Source: an uncultured Muribaculaceae bacterium
Lineage (GTDB): Bacteria; Bacteroidota; Bacteroidia; Bacteroidales; Muribaculaceae
DNA length: 64,000 bases
NCBI GenBank assembly: GCA_910587425.1
Contig: CAJUKU010000003.1
Span: 177,089-241,088 of the forward strand
Direction: 5' to 3'
In this document: in pieces, positions 10,280-19,215 of the stretch
Position numbering within the stretch: position 1 is the first letter of the stretch
How the letters are laid out: every line of letters begins with the position of its first letter
Notes under the pieces: model-generated
What the model saw: the letters and a program-made list of their open reading frames with translations, nothing else
The model's database searches: none
What the model was told of the DNA's origin: nothing
Made by a program: the position numbers and the translations under genes

Positions 10280-11628
10280 GACGGCATGTTTGTATCGTTC
10301 ACAGGCACGGCGCGGAACAGTGCCGGCTCATCGTCTGTGTCAACAGTATCGAGCGACTCAAGGCGACATGCTATTATGCTGTTCGGTTCCGCAGCTGTGG
10401 TTAGCACGCATTTCAGATAGTTGTCGGTGAATCCGTGCATAGCGCCATCCTTGTTTACGGCATGTTCGACAAGCACCGGACGTATTGTACCTGCAAATTC
10501 CGCAGCAAAACGTGTGAGTTTATCTTCCGACAGCGCTATCATTGTGCGGGCGCGGCGATGACGCTCGCCGGGATCGACTACGGGCTTGATCTCAAGGGCG
10601 CGAGTGCCCGGACGTTCCGAATAAGGGAATACGTGCAGACGGCTTATAGGGAGTGATTCAACAAACAGTCTTGACTCCTCGAACCTTTCTACCGTCTCTC
10701 CGCGCGGACCCACTATAAGATCCACTCCTATAAAGGCATGTGGCATAAGGCTGCGTATCGTCTCGATACGCTCTCGGAACAACCGGGTGTCATAGTGGCG
10801 GTGCATGAGCCGGAGCACTTCGTCCGATCCTGATTGCAGCGGGATATGGAAATGTGGCATAAACCGTCGTGATGATGCCACAAAGCGTATTATCTCATCT
10901 GTGAGCAGATTCGGTTCGATTGAGGATATCCGGTAGCGTTCGATTCCATCCACATTGTCAAGTTCGCGGATTAGGTCAAGAAATGTATCGCTCCTGCCTT
11001 TGCCGAAGTCACCTATGTTGACACCTGTTATGACAATCTCACGTGCACCCTCGGCGGCTGCACTACGTGCCTGTGCCACAAGGTCGTCTATGCTGCCGGA
11101 ACGGCTTCGCCCGCGTGCCATCGGTATTGTGCAGTATGTGCAGAAATAGTCGCATCCGTCCTGCACCTTCAGCATCCAGCGCGTGCGGTCACCTCGTGAG
11201 CATGACGGGGTGAAACTCCGTATGTCGCGCGTCGGTATCACGTCGGTCACCGGCGCCTGCGTCTCAAGCCAGCGGTCAAGATATTCCCCGATGCGCTCTT
11301 TGCGGTCATTTCCCGCAATCACCGCTACACCAGGCAGAGCACCTACCTCTTCAGGCTTAAGCTGCGCATAGCATCCGGTCACGATTATTGCTGCCTGTGG
11401 ATAACGCCGGGCAAAACCGCGAATCGCCTGACGGCATTTCTTGTCGGCAAGCTGGGTCACGCTACAGGTGTTCACCACGATGATGTCGGGCGTCTCGCCA
11501 TGCGATGCTCTCAGGATCCCGCGTTCAGCCAACAGTGTGGCGACTGTGGATGTCTCGGCAAAATTCAACTTGCAGCCGAAGGTATGGAACAGCGCTTTGC
11601 GCGCCGAAAAAACGCCCGTGTCAATCAT
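10276..11628 (-). CDS. mtaB: tRNA t6A37 methylthiotransferase MtaB
   Basis: This radical SAM enzyme adds a methylthio group to N6-threonylcarbamoyladenosine-37 of tRNA. The 450 residues show the N-terminal UPF0004 domain (HTFGCKLNFAETST; the subgroup-specific TFGCKLN favours MtaB over MiaB), the radical SAM cluster motif CDYFCTYC, and a C-terminal TRAM-like region. A perfect -7 box ends five bases before the ATG, so the message is probably leaderless or nearly so. The GT2 gene follows with a four-base overlap. Confidence 0.93.
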   Translation of the reverse strand: MIDTGVFSARKALFHTFGCKLNFAETSTVATLLAERGILRASHGETPDIIVVNTCSVTQLADKKCRQAIRGFARRYPQAAIIVTGCYAQLKPEEVGALPGVAVIAGNDRKERIGEYLDRWLETQAPVTDVIPTRDIRSFTPSCSRGDRTRWMLKVQDGCDYFCTYCTIPMARGRSRSGSIDDLVAQARSAAAEGAREIVITGVNIGDFGKGRSDTFLDLIRELDNVDGIERYRISSIEPNLLTDEIIRFVASSRRFMPHFHIPLQSGSDEVLRLMHRHYDTRLFRERIETIRSLMPHAFIGVDLIVGPRGETVERFEESRLFVESLPISRLHVFPYSERPGTRALEIKPVVDPGERHRRARTMIALSEDKLTRFAAEFAGTIRPVLVEHAVNKDGAMHGFTDNYLKCVLTTAAEPNSIIACRLESLDTVDTDDEPALFRAVPVNDTNMPS

Positions 11629-11632
11629 GCCG

Positions 11633-11640
11633 CAAAGTTA
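11633..11640 (-). promoter_or_regulatory. -7 promoter box of mtaB, predicting a leaderless message
   Basis: TAACTTTG on the minus strand ends at 11633, and the A of the start codon is at 11628. Transcription normally starts several bases after this box, so the transcript should begin at or next to the ATG. Confidence 0.6.
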
Positions 11641-11682
11641 CGATTTTTTTCGCAGCCTGCCGCACGACGCTGTTGCATCGGC

Positions 11683-12504
11683 TCAATGTCGGCGGTTGTG
11701 ACCCTTCTGCACCAGATCCGTGACGTAATTTGTCAGATATACGGTGAACAGCGGGAATATTATCATTCCAGACACAGGAAGTATCACGGCTACGATTTTG
11801 CCGGCAACAGTGACCGGCTCGACGTTACAACCTACTGTCGACATATTCATAGCCGACCACCATAGTGCAGTCCAGTAAGTGTTTACCTGCGGATTAACCC
11901 CTTGTTCGCGCTGGAAGAATATAAGTGAACAGAAATAGGCTACGAGCAGCATTATAACAAGGTATGACATGAACAGGCTCGTGACGGCGTTCGATGACAG
12001 ATAGCCTATCACGATAGCAAGTGCGAGCGCGCCGCGTGCCAGCGGGATGAAGCGGATGAAGTAGAGCGCATCAGGCGACAGAGTGATGTCGAGCTGATTG
12101 ATGATGTTCAGATATGGTATTGACAACAGCAGGAATACGAATCGATGCCGGAAAAACCGCCAACGGTCGTCGGCATAGTAGAGGCCTACGAAGAAATCAG
12201 TGACGAAGAACACACACACCCATAGCTGGAAAGTCATATATGGATGGCTGTTCAGGAAATCGATCTTCTTGAATGTGTCGAGTGATATCCATACAATCAG
12301 GATTACCGAAGCCACAAGTACAAGCAGATTGAGCACGCCTGTCACCAAGCCGCGGTGATTCTTGCCCGCAGGTGGAGGGACGATGATTTCCGGATGTGGA
12401 GCGTTCGGGTCGTCAGCTATTGATGCTGGGGGAGCTTCCTGTGCCACTGACTGTTGCGACGCCTCCTGCCATAATGATTCCTGTGATGATTTACCGCTTG
12501 GCAT
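11683..12504 (-). CDS. potassium-channel-like ion transporter with atypical filter
   Basis: This is a 273-residue membrane protein. I chose the ATG at 12504 (MPSGKSSQES) because the longer frame would overlap hsdR. A hydrophilic Pro/Ala-rich N-terminus is followed by several membrane segments from about residue 57 to the end, in the layout of a voltage-gated-type channel subunit. The pore loop reads NMSTVGCNVEPVT: the helix-filter pattern of K+ channels is present, but the filter is TVGCN rather than TVGYG. Selectivity is therefore uncertain. It lies 56 bases after hsdR and may be read through from the restriction locus. Confidence 0.75.
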   Translation of the reverse strand: MPSGKSSQESLWQEASQQSVAQEAPPASIADDPNAPHPEIIVPPPAGKNHRGLVTGVLNLLVLVASVILIVWISLDTFKKIDFLNSHPYMTFQLWVCVFFVTDFFVGLYYADDRWRFFRHRFVFLLLSIPYLNIINQLDITLSPDALYFIRFIPLARGALALAIVIGYLSSNAVTSLFMSYLVIMLLVAYFCSLIFFQREQGVNPQVNTYWTALWWSAMNMSTVGCNVEPVTVAGKIVAVILPVSGMIIFPLFTVYLTNYVTDLVQKGHNRRH

Positions 12505-12559
12505 AATGAATATCAAATTTATTGATATTTTAACATCCCTCCCCGCCAAATGGTTCGCC

Positions 12560-15500
12560 TCATCCCCCGTAGAACCCCCCTCCGGAAATATCGTAGAATC
12601 TGTCAAAGAACTCCTTGAGTGATGCAGTCACACGTTTCTTCTTTTCAGCACGCCTGACTCCAGCATTACCAAACAGACCCATCGGGGGAATGATTTCGGC
12701 AATCTCGGTGCCCCCCTCCCTTATATTTCCATCACGGAATGACTGCCGCATGAATTCGAGTGTCTTGTCGCGGCGGAGATTTTCAGAAGTTATGATCTCT
12801 TCCATCTGACGCTGCTGACTGAGACGCACAAATTCCTGCCATTGGTCGTGAACATCATTTTCTGGTGTGTGGCTCTCGATGAATTCTTCGATAAGTTCTT
12901 TCTTGTTGCGCAGATCAGGGGATGCCTCTACCGATTTCATCGCCTTTATGATAATCTCGCGGTCGTGCCTCTCATTGCCGTCCAGTTGACTTACAAGGAA
13001 CAGAATGTAGTCAATATTTATCTCAATAGACTTCATCAGTTCCATCTCGAAAACAAGGTCATCGTTTATATTGGTTAATTCACCTTTCTTGGGACGGTAT
13101 TTATCATGTAGTTCATTATAGAAGCCGCGATAGTCAACAAAATCATCATCTGAAATGATGTGATTGTCTGCAAATTCATCGAATGTTACGAGGATATTGT
13201 AGGCTCGGAGTATAGTGCCGAATAGCTTTATGAACTCTTTTTCTGCGGTTTCTCCAGGTATCGGAGTACCAAGCGGAAATTTAGTGAGAAGTGCCTCGAT
13301 GAGCTCTTTCCATCCTGGATGATGTTTGCCCTGCTCATCATCATAGCCGAAGAAATAATCATCGAATGTCTTCAACAGGATTAGTCCGGCGGCATCTTTG
13401 TTACCGAAAAGCAGAAGGCAGTCATTGGTGGCTTTTTCGAGATTTCGGAAGCAAACGATATTACCATGGTCTTTGATTGAATTTAGTATTCGGTTTGTGC
13501 GCGAATAGGCTTGCAACAATCCATGATAACGCAGGTTTTTGTCAACCCACAGTGTGTTGAGTGTTGTGGCATCGAAGCCGGTAAGGAACATATTCACCAC
13601 AATGAGCAAATCGACTTCGCGGTTTTTCATGCGAAGCGACAGGTCTTTGTAGTAGTTCTGGAATTTGTCAGCCGATGTGTCGTAGCTTGTGCCGAACATG
13701 GCGTTATAGTCTGCTATACACTTTTCAAGAAAGTCGCGGCTCGACTGATCAAGTCCGTCGGTATCTTCAGGTGATTCGTCTTCTGTGTCAACATTAGGCG
13801 AATAGCTGAAGATAGTAGCGATTTTAAGCCGCTTGTCAGGAGGTAGAAGCTCGTTTTGCTTTTGCAACTCTGTGTAATATAGCTTGACAAACGGAATGGA
13901 GGCGACTGCAAAGATAGAGTTGAATCCTGTAAGCCGTGTTTTGGCTTTAACCTCTTTGACCTTGTTGCGGTCTTTGGCGGTTGCCACTTCGCCTACATTG
14001 ATCAGTTGCGCGAAAGAGTAGCTGCGTGAATCACGGCGAGTTTTCTGTGCAAAGTGCTCCATGATGTATTTAGACACTAGTGTGATGCGCTCAGGAGCCA
14101 TCAATGCTCGCTCACGGTCGATGTTGCTCACCTGCTCATCGAGTATTTCATCTTCCTCTCGCATGGTACGGATATAATCAACCTTGAATGGCAATACGTT
14201 CTGGTCTCGGATGGCATCGACTATTGTATAGCTATGGAGTTGGTCGCCAAAAGCACCCTCAGTAGTTGTGAATTCGACGTTACGTATTGCTCCGGCATTA
14301 TCGGGGAATATTGGTGTGCCGGTGAATCCGAACATGTGATATTTCTTGAATTTCTTGGTAATGGCTTTGTGCATGTCGCCAAACTGTGAACGGTGGCATT
14401 CATCGAAAATCAAAACAGTGTGTTGACCGTAGATTTTATGCTGCGGATTGCGGGCTATGAAGTTGGAGAGTTTCTGAATGGTTGTGATGATGATTCGGGC
14501 ATTAGGGTCATCGAGTTGCTTTTTCAGTACTGCGGTCGAACCATTTGAGTTGGCGGCTCCTTTCTCAAAACGGTCATACTCTTTCATTGTCTGATAATCA
14601 AGGTCTTTTCGGTCAACCACAAATAGCACCTTGTCTATATCATCGACCCGTGAAGCAAGTCGCGCGGTTTTGAACGAGGTCAGAGTCTTGCCAGAACCGG
14701 TTGTGTGCCAGATATAGCCGCCACCCTCACGTTTGCTGTATGTTTTGGCGTTGGTTGAAGTTTTGATTCGTAGCAGTATCTCCTCTGTGGCGGCAATCTG
14801 ATATGGACGCATCACCAGTAGAAGATTCTCGGAGGTGAATACGCAGTATTTGGTAAGTATGTTGAGTAGAGTATGCTTTGAGAAGAATGTCTGTGTGAAA
14901 TCCATCAGGTCAAAAACAGGAACATTGCTCTTGGTTGCCCAATAGGAAGTGAATTCAAACGAGTTTGACGTTTGTGTCTTCCCTTTTCCTTTTCCATTCT
15001 TCTGATTGGCTTTGCTGACGGCATCACGCGTGGTGTTGCTGTAATACTTTGTCAGGGTTCCGTTGGAGATTATGAATATCTGCACGAATTCATAGAGTCC
15101 GCTACCCGACCAGAACGAATCACGTTGATAGCGGTCGATCTGGTTGAAGGCATCCTTTATGCTCACACCACGCCGTTTCAATTCCACGTGAACAAGCGGC
15201 AGACCGTTGACAAGGATTGTCACGTCATAGCGATTGTCGTATGCACCCCCTTCTGGCACATACTGGTTGATGACTTGTAGCGAATTGTTGTGGATATCGG
15301 CTTTGTCGATAAGCGAGATATTGACAAGAGAGCCGTCAGGGCGGGTCCATGCCTTGATGTTATCCTCCTGGATGGTTTTGGTCTTCTCGATGATACCCAT
15401 ATTTGGGTTACCGATATGCTCAGTGAAGAAATCATTCCATTCTTTATCCTCGAAAACTATACCATTGAGACGTTCAATTTGGCTTCGTAGATTGGTAATC

Positions 15501-15679
15501 AACTCCTTTTCAGAGGTGACTGTCAGGGGCTCGTATGCCTGGCGGGTGAGGCGATTGATGAAGTCCTGTTCCATCTCCGCTTCACTCTGATATTGCGCTG
15601 CGCTATAAAAGCCTGGTTCAAACTCGGCAACTACGGTCGATTCTGGGTTTTCGCTTATAAGATCGTAATTCATCATCAT
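12560..15679 (-). CDS. hsdR: type I restriction enzyme, HsdR translocase/nuclease subunit
   Basis: This 1039-residue motor subunit translocates and cuts unmodified DNA. The N-terminal nuclease domain shows the PD-(D/E)xK-type HVELKRRG near residue 168. The superfamily 2 helicase core follows: Walker A HTTGSGKT near 326, DEXH box IFDECHRS near 423, and motif III GFTGTP near 453. A C-terminal helical region contacts the methylase. Three in-frame ATGs lie at 15679, 15676 and 15673; any could be the start. It needs HsdM and HsdS, which are encoded upstream on the same strand. Confidence 0.95.
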   Translation of the reverse strand: MMMNYDLISENPESTVVAEFEPGFYSAAQYQSEAEMEQDFINRLTRQAYEPLTVTSEKELITNLRSQIERLNGIVFEDKEWNDFFTEHIGNPNMGIIEKTKTIQEDNIKAWTRPDGSLVNISLIDKADIHNNSLQVINQYVPEGGAYDNRYDVTILVNGLPLVHVELKRRGVSIKDAFNQIDRYQRDSFWSGSGLYEFVQIFIISNGTLTKYYSNTTRDAVSKANQKNGKGKGKTQTSNSFEFTSYWATKSNVPVFDLMDFTQTFFSKHTLLNILTKYCVFTSENLLLVMRPYQIAATEEILLRIKTSTNAKTYSKREGGGYIWHTTGSGKTLTSFKTARLASRVDDIDKVLFVVDRKDLDYQTMKEYDRFEKGAANSNGSTAVLKKQLDDPNARIIITTIQKLSNFIARNPQHKIYGQHTVLIFDECHRSQFGDMHKAITKKFKKYHMFGFTGTPIFPDNAGAIRNVEFTTTEGAFGDQLHSYTIVDAIRDQNVLPFKVDYIRTMREEDEILDEQVSNIDRERALMAPERITLVSKYIMEHFAQKTRRDSRSYSFAQLINVGEVATAKDRNKVKEVKAKTRLTGFNSIFAVASIPFVKLYYTELQKQNELLPPDKRLKIATIFSYSPNVDTEDESPEDTDGLDQSSRDFLEKCIADYNAMFGTSYDTSADKFQNYYKDLSLRMKNREVDLLIVVNMFLTGFDATTLNTLWVDKNLRYHGLLQAYSRTNRILNSIKDHGNIVCFRNLEKATNDCLLLFGNKDAAGLILLKTFDDYFFGYDDEQGKHHPGWKELIEALLTKFPLGTPIPGETAEKEFIKLFGTILRAYNILVTFDEFADNHIISDDDFVDYRGFYNELHDKYRPKKGELTNINDDLVFEMELMKSIEINIDYILFLVSQLDGNERHDREIIIKAMKSVEASPDLRNKKELIEEFIESHTPENDVHDQWQEFVRLSQQRQMEEIITSENLRRDKTLEFMRQSFRDGNIREGGTEIAEIIPPMGLFGNAGVRRAEKKKRVTASLKEFFDRFYDISGGGFYGG

Positions 15680-15701
15680 AGTTTTGTTTGAGGATATTAG
15701 G

Positions 15702-15737
15702 GACTTTAATGACCTTAATGACTTTAAAGACCTTAAA
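15702..15737. repeat. four tandem degenerate 9-base repeats, GACYTTAAW
   Basis: Four consecutive 9-base units fit GACYTTAAW (15702-15710, 15711-15719, 15720-15728, 15729-15737), and a weaker fifth follows. They fill the short gap between the four-helix-bundle gene and hsdR. The function is unknown; they could form a protein-binding or length-variable site. Confidence 0.8.
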
Positions 15738-15756
15738 AATACTTTAAAGCTATCAG

Positions 15757-16302
15757 TCAGTACCCCCTTTTCGCTTTTCTAAGTGCTGTCATCCTTTCCG
15801 AGAAGCCTCCTTTTTCAAGAAAGTCTTTCTCCAGTTTCTCAAGTTGCTTGAAGAGTAGGTAATCCGCTTGGTTTATCAGGATTATTGCCATATTGGCTAT
15901 GGTTTCCGGCAGACGGGTCGCGGTAAGTGCCATGAAATAACTTGCTTCATTATGCTCCCGTCCGATTTTCCGCATTGCTTCATATTCCTTGCTGCCTTTC
16001 TCCCATTGTCTGTGGTGCCGCGTCTTAAGATAGTCCTCGTAATCTTCCAGTAGTTCTTTAAGGCTTGCTTTGGCGACATTGATTAGTTTGATCTCGGTTT
16101 TTGCTGAGGTTGATGATGCCGCACACCCTTCTATGATGTTTTGTTTGCCACTGCGGGCTGCCTGAATCATCTGGTCAACAGTACGGTCTCCTTTTGAAAG
16201 AAAGCGTGAGCAAAAGTCAAATGTGATTTGAAATATGACATCCGCTTTCTGATAGCTCAGAAGACGTTTGTAATTTCCGGTGCGCGGTATCAACTCATTC
16301 AT
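15757..16302 (-). CDS. four helix bundle protein embedded in the type I locus
   Basis: This 181-residue, almost entirely helical protein resembles the four-helix-bundle family related to proteins encoded in 23S rRNA intervening sequences. Visible signatures are LLSYQKADVIFQ, the RSGKQNIIEG turn, and a long C-terminal helix ending KLEKDFLEKGG. Its start overlaps the end of the hsdS frame (ATGA), so it is translationally coupled to the specificity gene and lies before hsdR. No catalytic residues are visible. The role is unknown; its position suggests a structural or regulatory link to the restriction enzyme, but it may be a passenger. Confidence 0.8.
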   Translation of the reverse strand: MNELIPRTGNYKRLLSYQKADVIFQITFDFCSRFLSKGDRTVDQMIQAARSGKQNIIEGCAASSTSAKTEIKLINVAKASLKELLEDYEDYLKTRHHRQWEKGSKEYEAMRKIGREHNEASYFMALTATRLPETIANMAIILINQADYLLFKQLEKLEKDFLEKGGFSERMTALRKAKRGY

Positions 16303-16883
16303 GCGGAAAGTGCTTTAAACGTAAGCAATTTGTTGCGATAATATTCATATTGCTCCTTGACAGCGGCTATTTCAGCGGGGAGGCCGGTAGTGAGGTCGTT
16401 TACCAACGTCTCAAAGCGGTCAAGTATAGCAACTATCTTCCCTTGAAGCTCGATAGGAGGTATAGGGATAATGTATTTGGATAAACTCTTTTCATCGATT
16501 CTGGTTACTTTGGTACCAGAAACATTCATGCGTTTATACTGCAAGAACCGATAGGTCTGTAGTTGGTATGCTATGTATTTAGGATTTTGAGAATGGGTGT
16601 ATATAAAAGAATCCCCACTTATTGCAATTTCCTCTTTACCGAGCCATGCGACAGCTTTGCCGACATCTTCAACATTCTCACTTGTAGTAGCAATGATTAA
16701 ATCTCCATAATGAGCCTTACGAAGTTTTTTTGCGAACTCTGGGGATACAAAAGATTTGGTGTCAGTAGCGAAAGTGCCATAGTGAGTGTAGATTTGCCCG
16801 TAATGGATACAACCTACACCACTATCTATAAAGTCTTTCTTTTGAAGACCATTGCCGCGAATAAATTTGCCAATCTCGCCCAT
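16299..16883 (-). CDS. hsdS: HsdS C-terminal half (second target-recognition domain), out of frame with the first half
   Basis: This 194-residue frame holds the second target-recognition domain (beginning EIGKFIRGNGLQKKDF and HYGQIYTHYGTFA) and the second conserved region (PPIELQGKIVAILDRF, then EQYEYYRNKLLTF). The first half carries matching conserved elements, so this is the missing half of one two-domain specificity subunit. With eight instead of nine G's in the tract at 16911-16919, the first half reads straight into this one through HSYEITWKAMGEIG. The internal ATG at 16883 may permit weak independent translation. Confidence 0.88.
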   Translation of the reverse strand: MGEIGKFIRGNGLQKKDFIDSGVGCIHYGQIYTHYGTFATDTKSFVSPEFAKKLRKAHYGDLIIATTSENVEDVGKAVAWLGKEEIAISGDSFIYTHSQNPKYIAYQLQTYRFLQYKRMNVSGTKVTRIDEKSLSKYIIPIPPIELQGKIVAILDRFETLVNDLTTGLPAEIAAVKEQYEYYRNKLLTFKALSA

Positions 16884-16905
16884 AGCTTTCCAAGTAATTT
16901 CGTAA

Positions 16906-17568
16906 CTATGCCCCCCCCCAGTTAGTTACGTCTGTAATCTTTTGCTCACCATCGGTCCCGCAGCCGCAGGCGGAGGGATTGAAGGTAAGCAAAAGATTAC
17001 GATAATATTCATATTGTTCTTTGCGTGCTTGCAGCTCCGCTTGCAGCTCCGCTGCGTAGTCTGCGAAGCAATCGAGAATTTTCACAATTTCCTCCTGTAC
17101 CTCAATGGGCGGAACGGGAATTGAGAGTTTATTTATTCTTGCTGCAGAAAGGTGTATTACAGTTCCGCTGTGTAATTCGTCTTCGATTGCCTTAAATACG
17201 GGACCTAAAAGATGATATAGAAAGCCATTCAAGACAATAGTTTCATTTTTAGAATTAATTTTGCAAACTCGTTGGTTGAGCAATCCGTCACGATCATTCC
17301 ATTTTTCGAGATTGAAATTACCATCCATTCCAACAAGAATATCACCACGACGAATGATATAATCTTCAGAGTATTCTCCAGTGTAAAATGTGCTCGCTTT
17401 AGCGGGCTTAACGTCTCGTATGCGAATCAAGGGGATATGATTACTATCCTCTGTAAATTCTTTTGAGTTGAATGGAAAGCCATATAAAACATTGGCCACA
17501 TCAATCAACTTAGAATAATCCACCCCATTGGGGCAGAGACGGTTGATTAATTCTTGTAACTTACTCAT
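16906..17568 (-). CDS. hsdS: HsdS N-terminal half (first target-recognition domain), stopped after the G tract
   Basis: This is a type I DNA specificity subunit truncated to 220 residues. The first target-recognition domain covers about residues 1-155. The central conserved region follows: PPIEVQEEIVKILDCF, the repeat ELQAELQA, then EQYEYYRNLLLTF. The frame crosses nine G's and meets TAG at once after WGGA. Restored to eight G's, the full protein would be 422 residues, the normal family length. Half-length HsdS proteins can dimerise and recognise palindromic-type sites (known for some type I systems), so this form may not be inactive. It starts five bases after hsdM. Confidence 0.9.
   Translation of the reverse strand: MSKLQELINRLCPNGVDYSKLIDVANVLYGFPFNSKEFTEDSNHIPLIRIRDVKPAKASTFYTGEYSEDYIIRRGDILVGMDGNFNLEKWNDRDGLLNQRVCKINSKNETIVLNGFLYHLLGPVFKAIEDELHSGTVIHLSAARINKLSIPVPPIEVQEEIVKILDCFADYAAELQAELQARKEQYEYYRNLLLTFNPSACGCGTDGEQKITDVTNWGGA
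16911..16919 (-). repeat. G9 homopolymer in hsdS, candidate phase-variation switch
   Basis: Nine C's on the plus strand (nine G's in the coding sense) lie exactly at the junction of the two HsdS halves. Loss of one G fuses the frames. Runs of this length slip readily during replication. Confidence 0.9.
17027..17050 (-). repeat. two perfect 12-base tandem repeats in the HsdS central spacer
   Basis: The unit GCTTGCAGCTCC occurs twice in tandem and encodes ELQA-ELQA in the helical spacer between recognition domains. In the EcoR124 family, the copy number of a similar four-residue repeat (TAEL) sets the spacing of the two half-sites. Confidence 0.85.
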
Positions 17569-17573
17569 AATGT

Positions 17574-19151
17574 TTAGGCTTCAAGTTCTTTGATAATTGC
17601 GTCGATTTCGGCGCGGAGTCGGTTTTCGTGCTCGACGATGCGGGCTATGCGGGCGTTCAGTTCTTTGATGTCGGTCTGCGGACGGGTATCCTCGGCTTCG
17701 ACATAGGAGCTTACTGAGAGGTTGTAGCCGTTTTCGGCTATTGTGGCGTTGTCAACGAGCGCCGAGAAGTGTTTGTTGCGGTCGTTACAGGTAGCGACCC
17801 TACTTTTGGCATATTCGGCAACAATAGCTTCAATATTTTCGGGCGAGAGTTTGTTCTTGTTACCTTCATGAATGAACAGTTGTGAAGCATCAATGAAAAG
17901 GGTCTTGTTCTCCTTCTTCGATTTTTTCAGCACTATGATGCAGGTAGCGATGGTGACGCCGAAGAAAAGGTTTGGTGGCAACTGAATGACGGTGTCAACG
18001 TAGTTGTTGTCAATCAGATACTGGCGTATCTTCTGCTCCTTGCCTCCGCGATAGAGAACGCCGGGAAATTCGACGATGGCGGCAGTGCCCTCAGTTGATA
18101 GCCATGAAAGCATGTGCATGGTGAAAGCGAGGTCACTCTTGCTTTTGGGAGCAAGCACACCGGCAGGGGCAAATCGGGGATCGTTGATGAGCAGGGGATT
18201 GTCATCGCCCACCCATTTTGTGGAGTAGGGTGGGTTGCTGACTATGGCATCAAACGGTTCGTCGTCCCAATGGTATGGCTCAAGTAGCGTGTCGCCATTG
18301 TGGATATCAAACTTATTGTAGTTGATGTTGTGGAGGAACATGTTGATGCGGCAGAGGTTGTAGGTGGTAATGTTTAACTCCTGTCCGAAGAATCCCTGTT
18401 TCACGTTGTCGGCACCGAGAATTTTGGCGAATTTAAGAAGCAGAGAGCCGGAGCCGCAAGCAGGGTCGTAAACCTTGTTTACCCACTGGCGGTTGTGACT
18501 GACTATGCGTGCAAGCAGTTCGCTGACCTCCTGAGGAGTGTAGTATTCGCCACCGCTTTTTCCGGCATTGGATGCATACATCGCCATAAGGTATTCGTAT
18601 GCATCGCCAAAAAGGTCTATCTGATTATCCTCATAGTCGCCTTTCAGGTCGATGCCTCCGATGTTGTTTAGGATTTTAGTAAGTTGCTCGTTGCGTTTCT
18701 CGACAGTGCCTCCGAGTTTGTTTGAGTTCACATCAATATCTGCAAACAGTCCTTTCAGATCATCCTCGCTATCAGTGCCGATTGCCGACGCTTCAATACT
18801 CTTGAATATTTCAGAGAGCGTAACATTGAGGTTAGGGTCGCTTTTGGCTCGCTTACGCACGTTGCAGAATAGTTGCGATGGCAGGATGAAGAATCCTTTT
18901 TCGCGTACAAGGTCATCCTTGGCAGCAATGGCTTCTTCATCGGAGAATGAAGTATAATCAAAGTCGGCATCACCGGCTTCGCGTTGCATACGGTTGATAT
19001 AATTTGTGATGTTCTCCGAAATAAAGCGGTAGAACAATATGCCGAGGACGTAGGACTTGAAATCCCAGCCATCGACCGAGTTGCGCAGGTCTTCGGCTGT
19101 AGCCCATATCGCCTTGAATAATTCTTGTTTCTGTTGGGTGCTCGTTGCCAT
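17574..19151 (-). CDS. hsdM: type I DNA N6-adenine methyltransferase HsdM
   Basis: This modification subunit of 525 residues has an N-terminal helical HsdM domain (about 1-160) and a methyltransferase domain. The SAM-binding motif [12 protein letters not shown] is near residue 232 and the catalytic NPPY ([10 protein letters not shown]) near 306. It is the first gene of the locus and has its own good promoter at 19216-19246, so methylation can precede restriction. It pairs with either form of HsdS. Confidence 0.96.
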   Translation of the reverse strand: MATSTQQKQELFKAIWATAEDLRNSVDGWDFKSYVLGILFYRFISENITNYINRMQREAGDADFDYTSFSDEEAIAAKDDLVREKGFFILPSQLFCNVRKRAKSDPNLNVTLSEIFKSIEASAIGTDSEDDLKGLFADIDVNSNKLGGTVEKRNEQLTKILNNIGGIDLKGDYEDNQIDLFGDAYEYLMAMYASNAGKSGGEYYTPQEVSELLARIVSHNRQWVNKVYDPACGSGSLLLKFAKILGADNVKQGFFGQELNITTYNLCRINMFLHNINYNKFDIHNGDTLLEPYHWDDEPFDAIVSNPPYSTKWVGDDNPLLINDPRFAPAGVLAPKSKSDLAFTMHMLSWLSTEGTAAIVEFPGVLYRGGKEQKIRQYLIDNNYVDTVIQLPPNLFFGVTIATCIIVLKKSKKENKTLFIDASQLFIHEGNKNKLSPENIEAIVAEYAKSRVATCNDRNKHFSALVDNATIAENGYNLSVSSYVEAEDTRPQTDIKELNARIARIVEHENRLRAEIDAIIKELEA

Positions 19152-19215
19152 TATTGTTGAGGGTTAAAGATGCGGTATTGTTGCCGCGTGTGAGAGTTGG
19201 TGAGACAGAATTATG

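Noticed and set aside
16299..17568. hsdS as an ordinary dead pseudogene
   Set aside because: Both halves are otherwise intact and the only defect is one base in a nine-G run at the domain junction, which fits reversible slippage better than decay. Sequencing error in the run is still possible.
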